A stretch of DNA of 64,000 bases from Actinomycetota bacterium. GTDB taxonomy: Bacteria > Actinomycetota > Actinomycetes > S36-B12 > CAIYMF01. Location of the stretch: positions 1 through 64,000 of the forward strand of contig CANGPO010000003.1 of the NCBI GenBank assembly GCA_947455705.1. Direction: 5' to 3'. Within the stretch, counting starts at the first letter, position 1, and the number at the start of each line of letters is the position of its first letter. The position numbers and the translations under genes are program-made. This document shows, in pieces, positions 43,218 through 52,436 of the stretch. The notes below the pieces were generated by a model, which was not told where the DNA came from, searched no databases, and saw nothing but the letters and a program-made list of their open reading frames with translations.

Positions 43218-45256
43218 CGACCCAGACCAAACCCACGCCAACTAAAACCTCCTCACTGGCCGTGGGGCCGATGCTTTTTGTATGGACGGTCACCGGTCTA
43301 GTCGCTGCGGCGGTGTTCCTGTGGACCGGTGATGGCCGGCCTGTGCCAAGCCCAGTCGGAATCCCCGATCCGGGTGTCGGCACGACGTGGGCGCTGCCGG
43401 TTTTTCGGACAATGTCGGATCTGGCCGCAATTCTCACGATCGGTCTGCTTCTCTTGGGGGCATTCCTAGTCCCCGCCCGTGATGGAGTCTTAGCGGGCGC
43501 ACGACTGACGTGGACGAGGGCTGCGCGATGGTCCGCGGCGGTGTGGGCGATATGCATTGTGTTTCAAGCAATTTTCACGCTGTCGAATGTGTTGGCTGAG
43601 CCGTTACCGGAGGCTGCGGATCCGTCTGTCCTGTGGAGTTTCCTTACCCAGATCGATCTCGGACGGGCGCTGGTGGTGCAGGCGGCGCTAGCTGGCCTCG
43701 TTGCAGTTATTGCCTCGTACACCAGAACGACGGTGGGTGCTCTGGAATGTGGGCTACTGGCACTCGTGGCACTTGTGCCGCCCGTGTTGACCGGGCATGC
43801 GGGTACGTCCTCTGACCACACGATCGCCGTGAGTGCGCTGATGGTGCACGTTCTGGCTCTGAGTCTGTGGTGCGGTGGGTTAGCCGCGCTCGTCCTTCTC
43901 GGCGCTTCGGATCGACGCTCGTATCCAGTGGCAGTACCGAGGTTTTCCAGCCTCGCGGTGTGGTGCGCGGTTGCTGTCGCGTTAAGTGGTGGGCTGAGTG
44001 CGTGGATCCGTCTCACTGCGCCTGTCGAACTGCTCACCACCTCATACGGCCGCATTATCGTGGTCAAGGTGCTGCTCATCATCACGTTGAGCATCTTCGG
44101 TGTGTGGTATCGACGGCGGATCATCCCAACATTGGCGCAGGAATCGACGCGCTTCACGTTCTTGCGCGTGGCCGCCTTCGACGTGGGGATCATGGCCGCG
44201 ACTGTTGGTGTGGGCGTGGCACTTTCACGCACCCCACCACCGAACTCGGGTGCCGTGGATCCAGGTTCACTCTCACCCGCTCGAGCGATTCTCGGGTTCG
44301 ACTTGCCACCGGCTCCTGATGTGCAAAACCTGCTCTGGGGTCAGGCCCGGATCGACGGCTTCTGGTTGACCGTGGTGCTTCTCATGGCTGCGCTATACCT
44401 AACTGGTCTGCGCGTGATGAGGAAATCAGGAGATGCGTGGCCAGTCGGACGCACCGTGTCATGGTTCGTCGGCGTTGCCATGCTGACTGTGATTACGCAG
44501 TCGGGTTTTGCGACGTACACCCACGTCATGTTCAGCATGCACATGTACTCGCACATGATCGAAGCAATGGTGATTCCGATCTTCCTTGTTCTCGGTGCGC
44601 CCATCACATTGGCTTTGCGAACCCTGCCGCGTCGACCCGATGAGCGGGGACCTCGGGAAGTGCTCACCAGCATCCTGTCGTCGAAATATGTTCAGTTCGT
44701 TAGCTATCCGCTTGTTGCGACGGCCATATTCGTTGGCAGTTTCTATATCCTCTACTTCACGCCGCTTTTCCCGTGGCTGATTTCGAGTCACTGGGGACAC
44801 ATTGCTATTGGTGTTCACTTTTTACTGAGCGGCTATCTGTTCTTCTGGGTGTTGATTGGCGTCGATCCGTCACCTCATAAGCCGCCATACGTCGTGAGTA
44901 TGGCCATCATGTTGATCGTCATGCCCATCCATTCCTTCTTTAATGTCGCTTTGATGATGTCGACCACCGTGTTGGCGCAGGAGTTTTACACGTCGCTGCA
45001 GCGTCCCTACGCAACTGATCTTTTGGCCGATCAGCACTTGGGGGCCAGTGCGGGATGGGCCATGGGTGAGATTCCGATGGTCATCATGATGGCCGTGATG
45101 TTCTTTCAGTGGATGCGCTCGGACGAACGTGAAGCCCGTCGTTTGGATCGTGCGCAGGATCGGGCCGCGGCTACCGGAGTCGGACACGATGAACTTGCCG
45201 AATACAACGCGCGGTTAGCCAAACTGGCTGAACGCGATCGGGCGTCTCGCTCGTAG
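43214..45256 (+). CDS. CopD-CtaG fusion, copper import / cytochrome oxidase assembly
   Basis: The 680-residue membrane protein has a CopD-like half (~20-345; ALSLWCGGLAALVLLG and a helix-rich core) and a CtaG-type half (~365-660). The CtaG half is rich in His/Met pairs on helix ends: FSMHMYSHMIEAM, SSHWGHIAIGVHFL and MPIHSFFNVALMM. The fusion is known in actinobacteria. It probably moves copper across the membrane for insertion into cytochrome c oxidase. Confidence 0.88.
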   Translation: MTTQTKPTPTKTSSLAVGPMLFVWTVTGLVAAAVFLWTGDGRPVPSPVGIPDPGVGTTWALPVFRTMSDLAAILTIGLLLLGAFLVPARDGVLAGARLTWTRAARWSAAVWAICIVFQAIFTLSNVLAEPLPEAADPSVLWSFLTQIDLGRALVVQAALAGLVAVIASYTRTTVGALECGLLALVALVPPVLTGHAGTSSDHTIAVSALMVHVLALSLWCGGLAALVLLGASDRRSYPVAVPRFSSLAVWCAVAVALSGGLSAWIRLTAPVELLTTSYGRIIVVKVLLIITLSIFGVWYRRRIIPTLAQESTRFTFLRVAAFDVGIMAATVGVGVALSRTPPPNSGAVDPGSLSPARAILGFDLPPAPDVQNLLWGQARIDGFWLTVVLLMAALYLTGLRVMRKSGDAWPVGRTVSWFVGVAMLTVITQSGFATYTHVMFSMHMYSHMIEAMVIPIFLVLGAPITLALRTLPRRPDERGPREVLTSILSSKYVQFVSYPLVATAIFVGSFYILYFTPLFPWLISSHWGHIAIGVHFLLSGYLFFWVLIGVDPSPHKPPYVVSMAIMLIVMPIHSFFNVALMMSTTVLAQEFYTSLQRPYATDLLADQHLGASAGWAMGEIPMVIMMAVMFFQWMRSDEREARRLDRAQDRAAATGVGHDELAEYNARLAKLAERDRASRS

Positions 45257-45319
45257 TTTGCTCTGCCGGTCTCGTCGAAACGACGTGACTACCGCTCATC
45301 GGTCCGTCAGACTGGGCGG

Positions 45320-46072
45320 GTGAGTCTCACCTTGGCCGTTGATTGCGGTGGTACCGGCATCAAGGCATCAGTCCTTGACGAGGTCGGGACCCTTCGAGTG
45401 AAGCCTCATCGCGTCCCCACTCCGTACCCGTTGTCCATTGAACGGTTTCTCTCGACGCTGAGTGGTTTGGCTGCCGAGTTACCCAATGCCGATCGTGCCA
45501 CTGTGGGTATCCCGGGAATGATTCGGCACGGTGTGGTTATTCAAACTCCGCACTACATCACTGAGGCGGGGCCTCGTAGTCGTCCGCATCCAGAGCTGAT
45601 TGATCAATGGCACGGTTTCGATGCCGAAGCGGCCCTGAGCGATCTGTTTGGGATACCTACTCTGGTGTTGAACGACGCCGAAGTTCATGGGGCGGGTGTT
45701 GTGTCCGGTGCTGGTCTCGAACTCGTACTCACCCTGGGAACCGGTTTAGGTTGCGCCCTTTTCGACGGTGGTCGGTTGGCCCCGCACCTCGAGTTGTCGC
45801 AGGCGCCAGTGCGCTGGGGACTTACCTATGACACGTACATCGGTGATCGCGAACGTCGACGATTGGGGCCGGCATTCTGGTCGCGTCGGGTTCGTCGCGT
45901 TGTTGACGCCCTTCGTCCCGTCTTCGTCTGGGATCGGCTCTACGTGGGTGGCGGTAATGCGCGAGTGATCACTCCCGAAGTCGTCGGTGAGCTAGGAGAC
46001 GATGTTGTGATCGTGCCCAATACGGCTGGAATCATCGGTGGTGTTCGCGCCTGGGATTTGCGCACCCGATAG
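45320..46072 (+). CDS. ROK-family kinase, polyphosphate-glucokinase-like
   Basis: The 250-residue protein has the ROK phosphate loop AVDCGGTGIKASVLDE, GIPGMIRHGVVI, LVLNDAEVHGAG and LTLGTGLGCALF. It lacks the CxCGxxGC zinc motif of most ROK sugar kinases, as do actinobacterial polyphosphate glucokinases, which also share its length. It probably phosphorylates glucose or a related hexose. The GTG at 45320 lies six bases after CAGACT, perhaps another leaderless start. Confidence 0.75.
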   Translation: MSLTLAVDCGGTGIKASVLDEVGTLRVKPHRVPTPYPLSIERFLSTLSGLAAELPNADRATVGIPGMIRHGVVIQTPHYITEAGPRSRPHPELIDQWHGFDAEAALSDLFGIPTLVLNDAEVHGAGVVSGAGLELVLTLGTGLGCALFDGGRLAPHLELSQAPVRWGLTYDTYIGDRERRRLGPAFWSRRVRRVVDALRPVFVWDRLYVGGGNARVITPEVVGELGDDVVIVPNTAGIIGGVRAWDLRTR

Positions 46073-46105
46073 GTTCGTCACCGTTGGTACTCATCTGGAG
46101 GTTCC

Positions 46106-47326
46106 GTGGTAGACGTTCGTCCATTTCGTGCGCTTAGGCCGGCGACGGGTCGCGCGCAGGCGTTGATCTCACCTCCCTATGACGTTATTGACGTTGAGGA
46201 AGCGCGCGCGTATGCGGCGGGCGACCCGGATTCGTTCTTACGCGTTTCGCGCGCCGAAATCGACCTACCTGCCACGGTCGACCCACATGCCGATGAGGTG
46301 TATGCCCAGGGGCGCGCGAATCTCGACGAGTTCGTCTCACGCGGTTTACTCGTTCAGGATGATGTGCCGACGTACTCGGTCTACCGGCTCATCATGGGTG
46401 AGGTAACGCAGATCGGGATTGTTGCGGCGGTGTCTGTCGACGACTACGACGCAGGTCGAGTGCGGATTCACGAATACACGCGACCGGATAAGGAACTTGA
46501 CCGGGTCAAGCACATTGAGGCGTTGGATGCCCAGGATGAGCCGGTGTTCTTGCTGAGCCGACGTTCAGCCGACGTTGACGCCATTGTGCGCTCCGCCATG
46601 GCGGGTCAACCAGCGATTGACCTGGTCAGCAGAGAGGGAATCGCACACACGCTGTGGGTCATTGATGACGCCCAGCAGGTTGCCTCTCTCCACCGCGCCC
46701 TGGCGGAAGTGGGCGACCTCTATGTGGCTGATGGGCATCACCGCAGTGCGGCCGCATCTCGCGTTCATGCCGCTCGGCTTGGTGAGGCGGGGGAGCACGA
46801 CTCGTTCATGGCGGTGGTGTTCCCACTCGATGATGTTCACGTCATGGCCTACAACAGAGTGGTGGCCGATCTTGGCGGTCGCACGACGCAAGATTTCTTG
46901 GACGAACTTTCCGGAGTGATGGCTCTGACCGAGTCCTCCACGCCAGTGGCACCCACGAGCCGCCATCATGTTGGAGTTCACCTCGATGGAGTTTGGTACT
47001 CGGGTGAGATCACTGACGTAGATGAGGGTGATCCCCTTGCGCGACTAGATGTTTCCCTTCTGCAGGATCGAGTTCTTGGCCCGATCTTGGGGATCGGTGA
47101 TCCGCGAACCGACGCTCGCATCGCTTTCGTTGGTGGAATTCGTGGTACGAAGGAGATCGAGCGTTTGGTGTCCAGTGGACGTGCGGCAGTCGGATTCACC
47201 CTGTGTCCGACATCAACGCAGGAACTAGTTGACGTTGCCGCCGCAGGCCAGGTGATGCCGCCGAAGTCGACGTGGTTTGAACCGAAGTTAGCCAGCGGAT
47301 TATTCGTTCATCCAATCGCGCAGTGA
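46106..47326 (+). CDS. DUF1015 family protein
   Basis: The 406-residue protein matches the DUF1015 family: VRPFRALRPATGRA at the start, ISPPYDVIDVEEARAYA, FLRVSRAEID, then VADGHHRSAAASRVH and FPLDDVHVMAYNRVV. The family is widespread and its biochemical role is not established; a catalytic-looking ADGHHR segment is conserved. CTGGAGG precedes GTG 46106. It follows the ROK gene by 33 bases. Confidence 0.85.
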   Translation: MVDVRPFRALRPATGRAQALISPPYDVIDVEEARAYAAGDPDSFLRVSRAEIDLPATVDPHADEVYAQGRANLDEFVSRGLLVQDDVPTYSVYRLIMGEVTQIGIVAAVSVDDYDAGRVRIHEYTRPDKELDRVKHIEALDAQDEPVFLLSRRSADVDAIVRSAMAGQPAIDLVSREGIAHTLWVIDDAQQVASLHRALAEVGDLYVADGHHRSAAASRVHAARLGEAGEHDSFMAVVFPLDDVHVMAYNRVVADLGGRTTQDFLDELSGVMALTESSTPVAPTSRHHVGVHLDGVWYSGEITDVDEGDPLARLDVSLLQDRVLGPILGIGDPRTDARIAFVGGIRGTKEIERLVSSGRAAVGFTLCPTSTQELVDVAAAGQVMPPKSTWFEPKLASGLFVHPIAQ

Positions 47327-47344
47327 CGGCGAACCACTGGCTGA

Positions 47345-48715
47345 CTAACCCAGCAGAGTCTGTGCCGCATGCACGTGGAATGCCGCAGATAGAGCGATGT
47401 CGTCGATGTGCACGCGTTCGTTCTTATTGTGGAAGCCAGCCTCGATCACCTCGCTGGGGGTCGTGGTGAACGGGCTGAATCCGTAAGCGACCGTTCCGAA
47501 CTCTTGGCGCAGAAACACCGAATCGGTGAAACCCGTGCACAACACGGGCATGAGTTGCGAGCCCAAGGTCTGAGCAGCGTAAGCGGCCATCAAGGCCCAC
47601 AGTGCACCTTCGGGTTTCGACGCATTTCCGTGAATCGCAGGCTCGACATGGGACAGTTCGTATGACAGGTCGTCACCTAGCCGAGCCCGCACCGCTGCCA
47701 TCACTTCAGCCTCGGTTGTGCCCGGCAGGATGCGACAGTCGAGCTCGACGGCGGCGCGTGCCGGCATGACATTGCGTGCCTTTGATCCGTGCAGCATGGT
47801 CGGTGCCATGGTGATGCCGGAGGTTGAGGTGAGTGCACCATGCCACCGTGGATGCATCTGCGATGCCTGTGCGATGGCTCCGACAAGACCGAGCCGATCG
47901 ATCGCGTCGTCATCGTTCAACAAAGCTGAAACCATCGCTCGAATCGTGGGATGGTCTATCGGCTCTGCTTGGCCTTTGCCCAGAATGGTCAGCAGTTGGC
48001 CAAGGATCGGCACAGCGTTATCGCCAATCTCCGGCATGGACGCGTGTCCTGCCTCCCCGACCGCGTCAACGCGGATGGGACAGGTCCCCTTCTCGCCGAT
48101 GGCCACATCGATAACGGCACGCCCGTCAGCCAGGGGGTAGGCCATGCCGCCACCCTCATTGAGGGCAAAGTCGGTAGCGATATCGGGTCGCTCTTTGACG
48201 AGCCAATTCATTCCGACATTCGCCGAGCCATCTTCCTCGTCCGCGACGATGACCAGCAGTAGGTCGCCCGCACCTCTCCAGCCCTGTCGCGACAGGGACG
48301 CCATTGCTGCAGTGCGCGCAGCAACCTCGTCCTTCATGTCGACTGCGCCTCGACCCCAGAGGAATCCGGCATCGTCAAGAACTGCCTCGAACGGGGGCAC
48401 CTCCCAGTCGCGGGGATCGGCCGGAACCACATCGTTGTGACCGACGAATGCCAGCGACGGTCCACCGCCCGTTCCAGGGATCCGAGCCACAATGTTTGCG
48501 CGAGCGGGGTCATTGGCTATGAGTTCGGCCTCGACCCCATTGGCGCGCAGGTAGTCGGCCAGGATTTCCGCTACAGCAGTCTCATTGCCGTTGGTCGAGT
48601 CGATTTTGATGATCTCGCGCGCCAGTTCAATGGACTCGCGACTGCGGCGATCAGCCTCCTGCGGTGATTCGGGGCTGCCGGGCGCTTGTGACGTGGGGTT
48701 TGCGGAGATCGTCAT
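47345..48715 (-). CDS. M20-family metallopeptidase/deacylase
   Basis: The 456-residue protein shows the two-zinc pattern of M20: FVGHNDVVPADP (His and Asp), WGRGAVDMKDEVAA, IVADEEDGSANVG (Glu pair) and GFTDSVFLRQEFG near the C-terminus, with a dimerisation lid in between. It cleaves dipeptides or N-acyl-amino acids. The ATG at 48715 lies seven bases after TAGCCT, so the mRNA is probably leaderless. Confidence 0.88.
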   Translation of the reverse strand: MTISANPTSQAPGSPESPQEADRRSRESIELAREIIKIDSTNGNETAVAEILADYLRANGVEAELIANDPARANIVARIPGTGGGPSLAFVGHNDVVPADPRDWEVPPFEAVLDDAGFLWGRGAVDMKDEVAARTAAMASLSRQGWRGAGDLLLVIVADEEDGSANVGMNWLVKERPDIATDFALNEGGGMAYPLADGRAVIDVAIGEKGTCPIRVDAVGEAGHASMPEIGDNAVPILGQLLTILGKGQAEPIDHPTIRAMVSALLNDDDAIDRLGLVGAIAQASQMHPRWHGALTSTSGITMAPTMLHGSKARNVMPARAAVELDCRILPGTTEAEVMAAVRARLGDDLSYELSHVEPAIHGNASKPEGALWALMAAYAAQTLGSQLMPVLCTGFTDSVFLRQEFGTVAYGFSPFTTTPSEVIEAGFHNKNERVHIDDIALSAAFHVHAAQTLLG

Positions 48716-48722
48716 GGCTCTC

Positions 48723-48728
48723 AGGCTA
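48723..48728 (-). promoter_or_regulatory. -10 box, leaderless M20 peptidase gene
   Basis: The minus strand reads TAGCCT, seven bases, then ATG (48715). Confidence 0.55.
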
Positions 48729-48864
48729 GGGGAGTTTGGGGCTGATCGGTGTGTGATCGGTCACGAACGGCCATTTTGAGGCCGTGCGGGGACGACGAGA
48801 CGGGCTGGAAATGGCAGACTCAGCGCAGAATCTGCACATTGCTGCACGAGGAGTGGAAAGCCGA

Positions 48865-49656
48865 ATGGCGACGACTGGAATTGAAGCCCCGGGCCGTGCC
48901 CAGATTGGGGCCAAGACTCTGCGCACGGATGCATGGTGGATTGCACCATTGCTGACCTTCTTGGCGTTGACGGCTTTCGTCGTCTACTCCGCATGGCGTG
49001 TGTTCAGCGGTAAGTACTACTTCTATGAGCCGTACATCTCGGTGTACTACTCGCCATGTCTGACCACGTCCTGTGTGCCCGGCTCGGAGTTCGCCGGCTC
49101 GCCCATCTCGTGGTGGAAGATGTCACCGGCTCTGCTCGTGGCGTGGATCCCGCTGGCATTCCGCTTCACCTGCTACTACTACCGCAAGGCGTACTTCCGT
49201 TCGTTCTGGTTGTCGCCGCCGGCATGTGCCGTGGCCGAACCACATAGCAAGTACACCGGTGAGCGTCGTCTGCCGTTGATCTTGAACAATGCTCACCGCT
49301 ACGCCTTCTACCTCGGTCTCGTGCTGAACGTGATCCTCACCTGGGATGCGATCTTGGCATTCCGCAACCACAACGGTGAGTGGGGCCACATGGGCTTGGG
49401 CACTGTCTTTCTGACTGTTAATGCCGCCTGTCTGTGGTTGTACAGCTTGTCGTGTCACTCGTGCCGCAACGCGGTTGGTGGACGCATCACGCACTTCAGT
49501 AAGCACCCAGTCCGCTACCAGATGTGGACCCTGATCTCAAAGCTGAATTCGCGTCACATGATGTGGGCTTGGATCTCACTGTGCACGGTGGTTGTTGCCG
49601 ACTTCTACGTCTACCTGTTGGCATCAGGAAAACTGACAGATCTCACGTTCTTTTAG
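48865..49656 (+). CDS. sdhC: Succinate dehydrogenase membrane subunit, five-helix type
   Basis: From ATG 48865 (GAGGAG ten bases upstream; ATG 48811 is an alternative) the 263-residue protein has five helices. Histidines at helix positions (NNAHRYAFYLG, LYSLSCHSCRNAVGG, NSRHMMWAW) are suited to heme or quinone binding. This matches the actinobacterial SdhC-like subunit encoded ahead of sdhAB (the Mycobacterium Sdh1 type). It anchors the enzyme and passes electrons to quinone. Confidence 0.85.
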   Translation: MATTGIEAPGRAQIGAKTLRTDAWWIAPLLTFLALTAFVVYSAWRVFSGKYYFYEPYISVYYSPCLTTSCVPGSEFAGSPISWWKMSPALLVAWIPLAFRFTCYYYRKAYFRSFWLSPPACAVAEPHSKYTGERRLPLILNNAHRYAFYLGLVLNVILTWDAILAFRNHNGEWGHMGLGTVFLTVNAACLWLYSLSCHSCRNAVGGRITHFSKHPVRYQMWTLISKLNSRHMMWAWISLCTVVVADFYVYLLASGKLTDLTFF

Positions 49657-49686
49657 TCGTACGAGCGCACTGCGAAAAGGATTTTC

Positions 49687-51579
49687 ATGAGCGAGATTGA
49701 ACGGCACTCCTTCGACGTCGTTGTCATTGGTGCCGGCGGTGCAGGTTTGCGTGCGGCCATTGAGGCACGCATGCAGGGTAAGCGCGTTGCCATCGTGTGT
49801 AAGTCGCTGTTCGGCAAGGCACACACCGTGATGGCCGAAGGTGGAATCGCCGCGGCCATGGGTAACGTCAACTCTCACGACAACTGGCAGGTTCACTTCC
49901 GCGACACCATGCGCGGTGGAAAGTTCCTGAACTCCTGGCGGATGGCGGAACTTCACGCCAAGGAAGCGCCAACGCGAGTATGGGAACTTGAAACCTACGG
50001 TGCGCTGTTCGACCGCACCCCCGATGGCAAGATCAGCCAACGTAATTTCGGTGGTCATGAGTACCCACGCCTTGCCCATGTCGGCGACCGTTCGGGTCTT
50101 GAACTCATTCGTACCCTGCAGCAAAAGATTGTTTCCCTCCAGCAGGAGGATTACCGCGAGACCGGTGACTACGAGGCGAAGATCAAGATTTTCGCTGAGG
50201 TCACAATTACTCGTCTGCTGACGGTGGATGGTCGCGCCGCTGGCGCTTTCGGTTACTACCGTGAGACCGGCAACTTTGTGACCTTCGAAGCCCCGGCTGT
50301 TGTTCTGGCTACCGGTGGTATCGGGAAGACCTTCAAAGTGACGAGTGGGTCGTGGGAGTACACGGGCGACGGGCACGCACTGGCCATGCGAGCCGGTGCA
50401 ACAACTCTCAACATGGAGTTCATTCAGTTCCACCCGACCGGCATGGTGTGGCCGCCCTCAGTGAAGGGAATCTTGGTCACCGAGTCTGTTCGCGGTGATG
50501 GTGGTGTTCTGACGAACTCAGAGGGCACCCGCTTCATGTTCAACTACATCCCTGATGTCTTCAAGGACAAGTACGCAACGACACCGGAAGAAGCAGATCG
50601 CTGGTACACCGACCCGGACAACAACCGTCGTCCACCGGAGCTGTTGCCACGTGACGAGGTTGCCCGCGCCATCAACTCTGAGGTCAAGGCTGGACGTGGC
50701 ACTCCACATGGTGGCGTTTACCTTGATGTCTCCAGCCGTCTACCGGCCGAGGTCATCAAGAAGAAGCTCCCGTCAATGTGGCACCAGTTCAAAGAACTTG
50801 CAGATGTTGATATCACCAAGGAAGCCATGGAAGTTGGCCCCACCTGCCATTACGTCATGGGTGGTGTTGAGGTAGATCCGGATACGCAGCAGACCCTGCT
50901 TCCAGGCTTGTTCGCGGCCGGTGAGGTTTCCGGTGGCTTGCACGGCTCCAATCGACTCGGTGGCAACTCGCTGTCCGACCTGCTGGTCTTTGGTCGACGA
51001 GCTGGCCTTGGTGCAGCCGAGTACGTCGAGGCCCTCCCTGTCCGACCTGCGGTAGACGACGCGATGTTGGCCGACGCCGAAGCCGAAGCACTGGCACCGT
51101 TCTCCAACGTGGGTGACGAGAACCCGTACACGATTCACGCTGACTTGCAGAACACCATGAACGACTTGGTCGGAATTATCCGCACCGAGAGCGAAATGGT
51201 GGACGCACTTGCTCGCTTGCAAGAGTTCAAGGTCCGCGTGAAGAACTCGAGTGTGAAGGGTGGCCGCGCCTTCAATCCGGGCTGGCACCTTGCCCTCGAT
51301 CTGAAGAACATGCTGCTCGTCGCTGAGGCTGTTGCCAAGGCGTCACTTGATCGTCAGGAAAGTCGCGGTGGTCACACACGCGATGATTACCCGAAGATGA
51401 GTGATGAATGGCGCAAGATCAATATCATCTGCCGCTACGACGGCGAGGGTGCGGTTATCGAGCATCAGCCGATGCAGCCCATGCGTCCAGATCTACTTGA
51501 GCTGTTTGATGTTGAAGAATTGAAGAAGTACCTAACTGCCGAAGAACTGCCCACGCACGATGCAGGGAGTGATCACTGA
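49687..51579 (+). CDS. sdhA: Succinate dehydrogenase flavoprotein subunit
   Basis: The 630-residue protein has VVVIGAGGAGLRAAIEA (FAD), the His for covalent FAD at 46 (GKAHTVMAEGGIAAAMG), FIQFHPTGM, RGDGGVLTNSEG, LPRDEVARAI and the substrate Arg region GSNRLGGNSLSDLLVFGRRAG. It oxidises succinate to fumarate on the cytoplasmic face. It lies 30 bases after sdhC and overlaps sdhB by one base. Confidence 0.95.
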   Translation: MSEIERHSFDVVVIGAGGAGLRAAIEARMQGKRVAIVCKSLFGKAHTVMAEGGIAAAMGNVNSHDNWQVHFRDTMRGGKFLNSWRMAELHAKEAPTRVWELETYGALFDRTPDGKISQRNFGGHEYPRLAHVGDRSGLELIRTLQQKIVSLQQEDYRETGDYEAKIKIFAEVTITRLLTVDGRAAGAFGYYRETGNFVTFEAPAVVLATGGIGKTFKVTSGSWEYTGDGHALAMRAGATTLNMEFIQFHPTGMVWPPSVKGILVTESVRGDGGVLTNSEGTRFMFNYIPDVFKDKYATTPEEADRWYTDPDNNRRPPELLPRDEVARAINSEVKAGRGTPHGGVYLDVSSRLPAEVIKKKLPSMWHQFKELADVDITKEAMEVGPTCHYVMGGVEVDPDTQQTLLPGLFAAGEVSGGLHGSNRLGGNSLSDLLVFGRRAGLGAAEYVEALPVRPAVDDAMLADAEAEALAPFSNVGDENPYTIHADLQNTMNDLVGIIRTESEMVDALARLQEFKVRVKNSSVKGGRAFNPGWHLALDLKNMLLVAEAVAKASLDRQESRGGHTRDDYPKMSDEWRKINIICRYDGEGAVIEHQPMQPMRPDLLELFDVEELKKYLTAEELPTHDAGSDH

Positions 51580-52370
51580 TGGGTTACACAGCGAAATTCA
51601 AAGTGTGGCGTGGCGACGATACCGGCGGCGGTATCGAGGACTTCAGTGTGGATGTTAACGAAGGTGAAGTTGTTCTCGACATCATTCACCGACTACAGGC
51701 AACCCAAGCCCCAGACTTGGCGGTTCGTTGGAACTGTAAGGCCGGCAAGTGTGGATCATGTAGCGCCGAGGTCAATGGCAAGCCGCGCTTGATGTGCATG
51801 ACGCGGATGAGCACCTTCACCGAAGATGAGACCATCACTGTCACTCCGATGCGCACCTTCCCAGTGATCCGCGACCTAGTCACTGATGTCTCGTACAACT
51901 ACGAGAAGGCACGCATGGTTCCGGCGTTCGCACCACCGGCTGACCTTGCTCCGGGCGATTACCGGATGGCTCAGGTAGACGTTGAGCGGTCACAGGAATT
52001 CCGTAAGTGCATCGAGTGCTTCATGTGTAACAACGTCTGTCACGCAGTGCGCGACCACGAAGAGAACAAGACGACGTTCTCAGGCCCGCGCTTCTTGATG
52101 CGTATCGCTGAACTGGATATGCATCCCCTGGACACGGTCGATCGTCGTGAGGTTGCCGTTGAGGATCACGGAGTCGGCTACTGCAACATCACCAAGTGCT
52201 GCACCGAGGTCTGCCCCGAACACATCAAGATCACCGATAACGCGATCATCCCGTTGAAGGAGCGCATCGCGGACAAGAAGTACGACCCGATCTTCTCGAT
52301 CGCGTCATTGTTCAAGCGCAACAAGGAAGGTCGCCAGTCGGCACCTGACACCCCGAAAGCGACTAAGTAA
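51579..52370 (+). CDS. sdhB: Succinate dehydrogenase iron-sulfur subunit
   Basis: The 263-residue protein has the three cluster sites in order: [2Fe-2S] at WNCKAGKCGSCSAEV and LMC, [4Fe-4S] at CIECFMCNNVC, and [3Fe-4S] at CCTEVCPEHIKI. It relays electrons from SdhA to the membrane subunit. The operon ends with a hairpin after this gene. Confidence 0.95.
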   Translation: MGYTAKFKVWRGDDTGGGIEDFSVDVNEGEVVLDIIHRLQATQAPDLAVRWNCKAGKCGSCSAEVNGKPRLMCMTRMSTFTEDETITVTPMRTFPVIRDLVTDVSYNYEKARMVPAFAPPADLAPGDYRMAQVDVERSQEFRKCIECFMCNNVCHAVRDHEENKTTFSGPRFLMRIAELDMHPLDTVDRREVAVEDHGVGYCNITKCCTEVCPEHIKITDNAIIPLKERIADKKYDPIFSIASLFKRNKEGRQSAPDTPKATK

Positions 52371-52397
52371 GTATCAGCGAGCAGTTTTTTGCCCGAC

Positions 52398-52436
52398 GTT
52401 GGCCTCATCCCCGGAATGATCGGGGATTAGGCCAAC
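52398..52436. terminator. Bidirectional hairpin between sdhB and the amine oxidase gene
   Basis: GTTGGCCT and the following ATCCCC pair with GGGGAT and AGGCCAAC across an eight-base loop with one mismatch, about 14 stem pairs. It lies 28 bases after the sdhB stop, and its right arm covers the last codons of the convergent gene. There is no strong U-run on either side. Confidence 0.65.
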
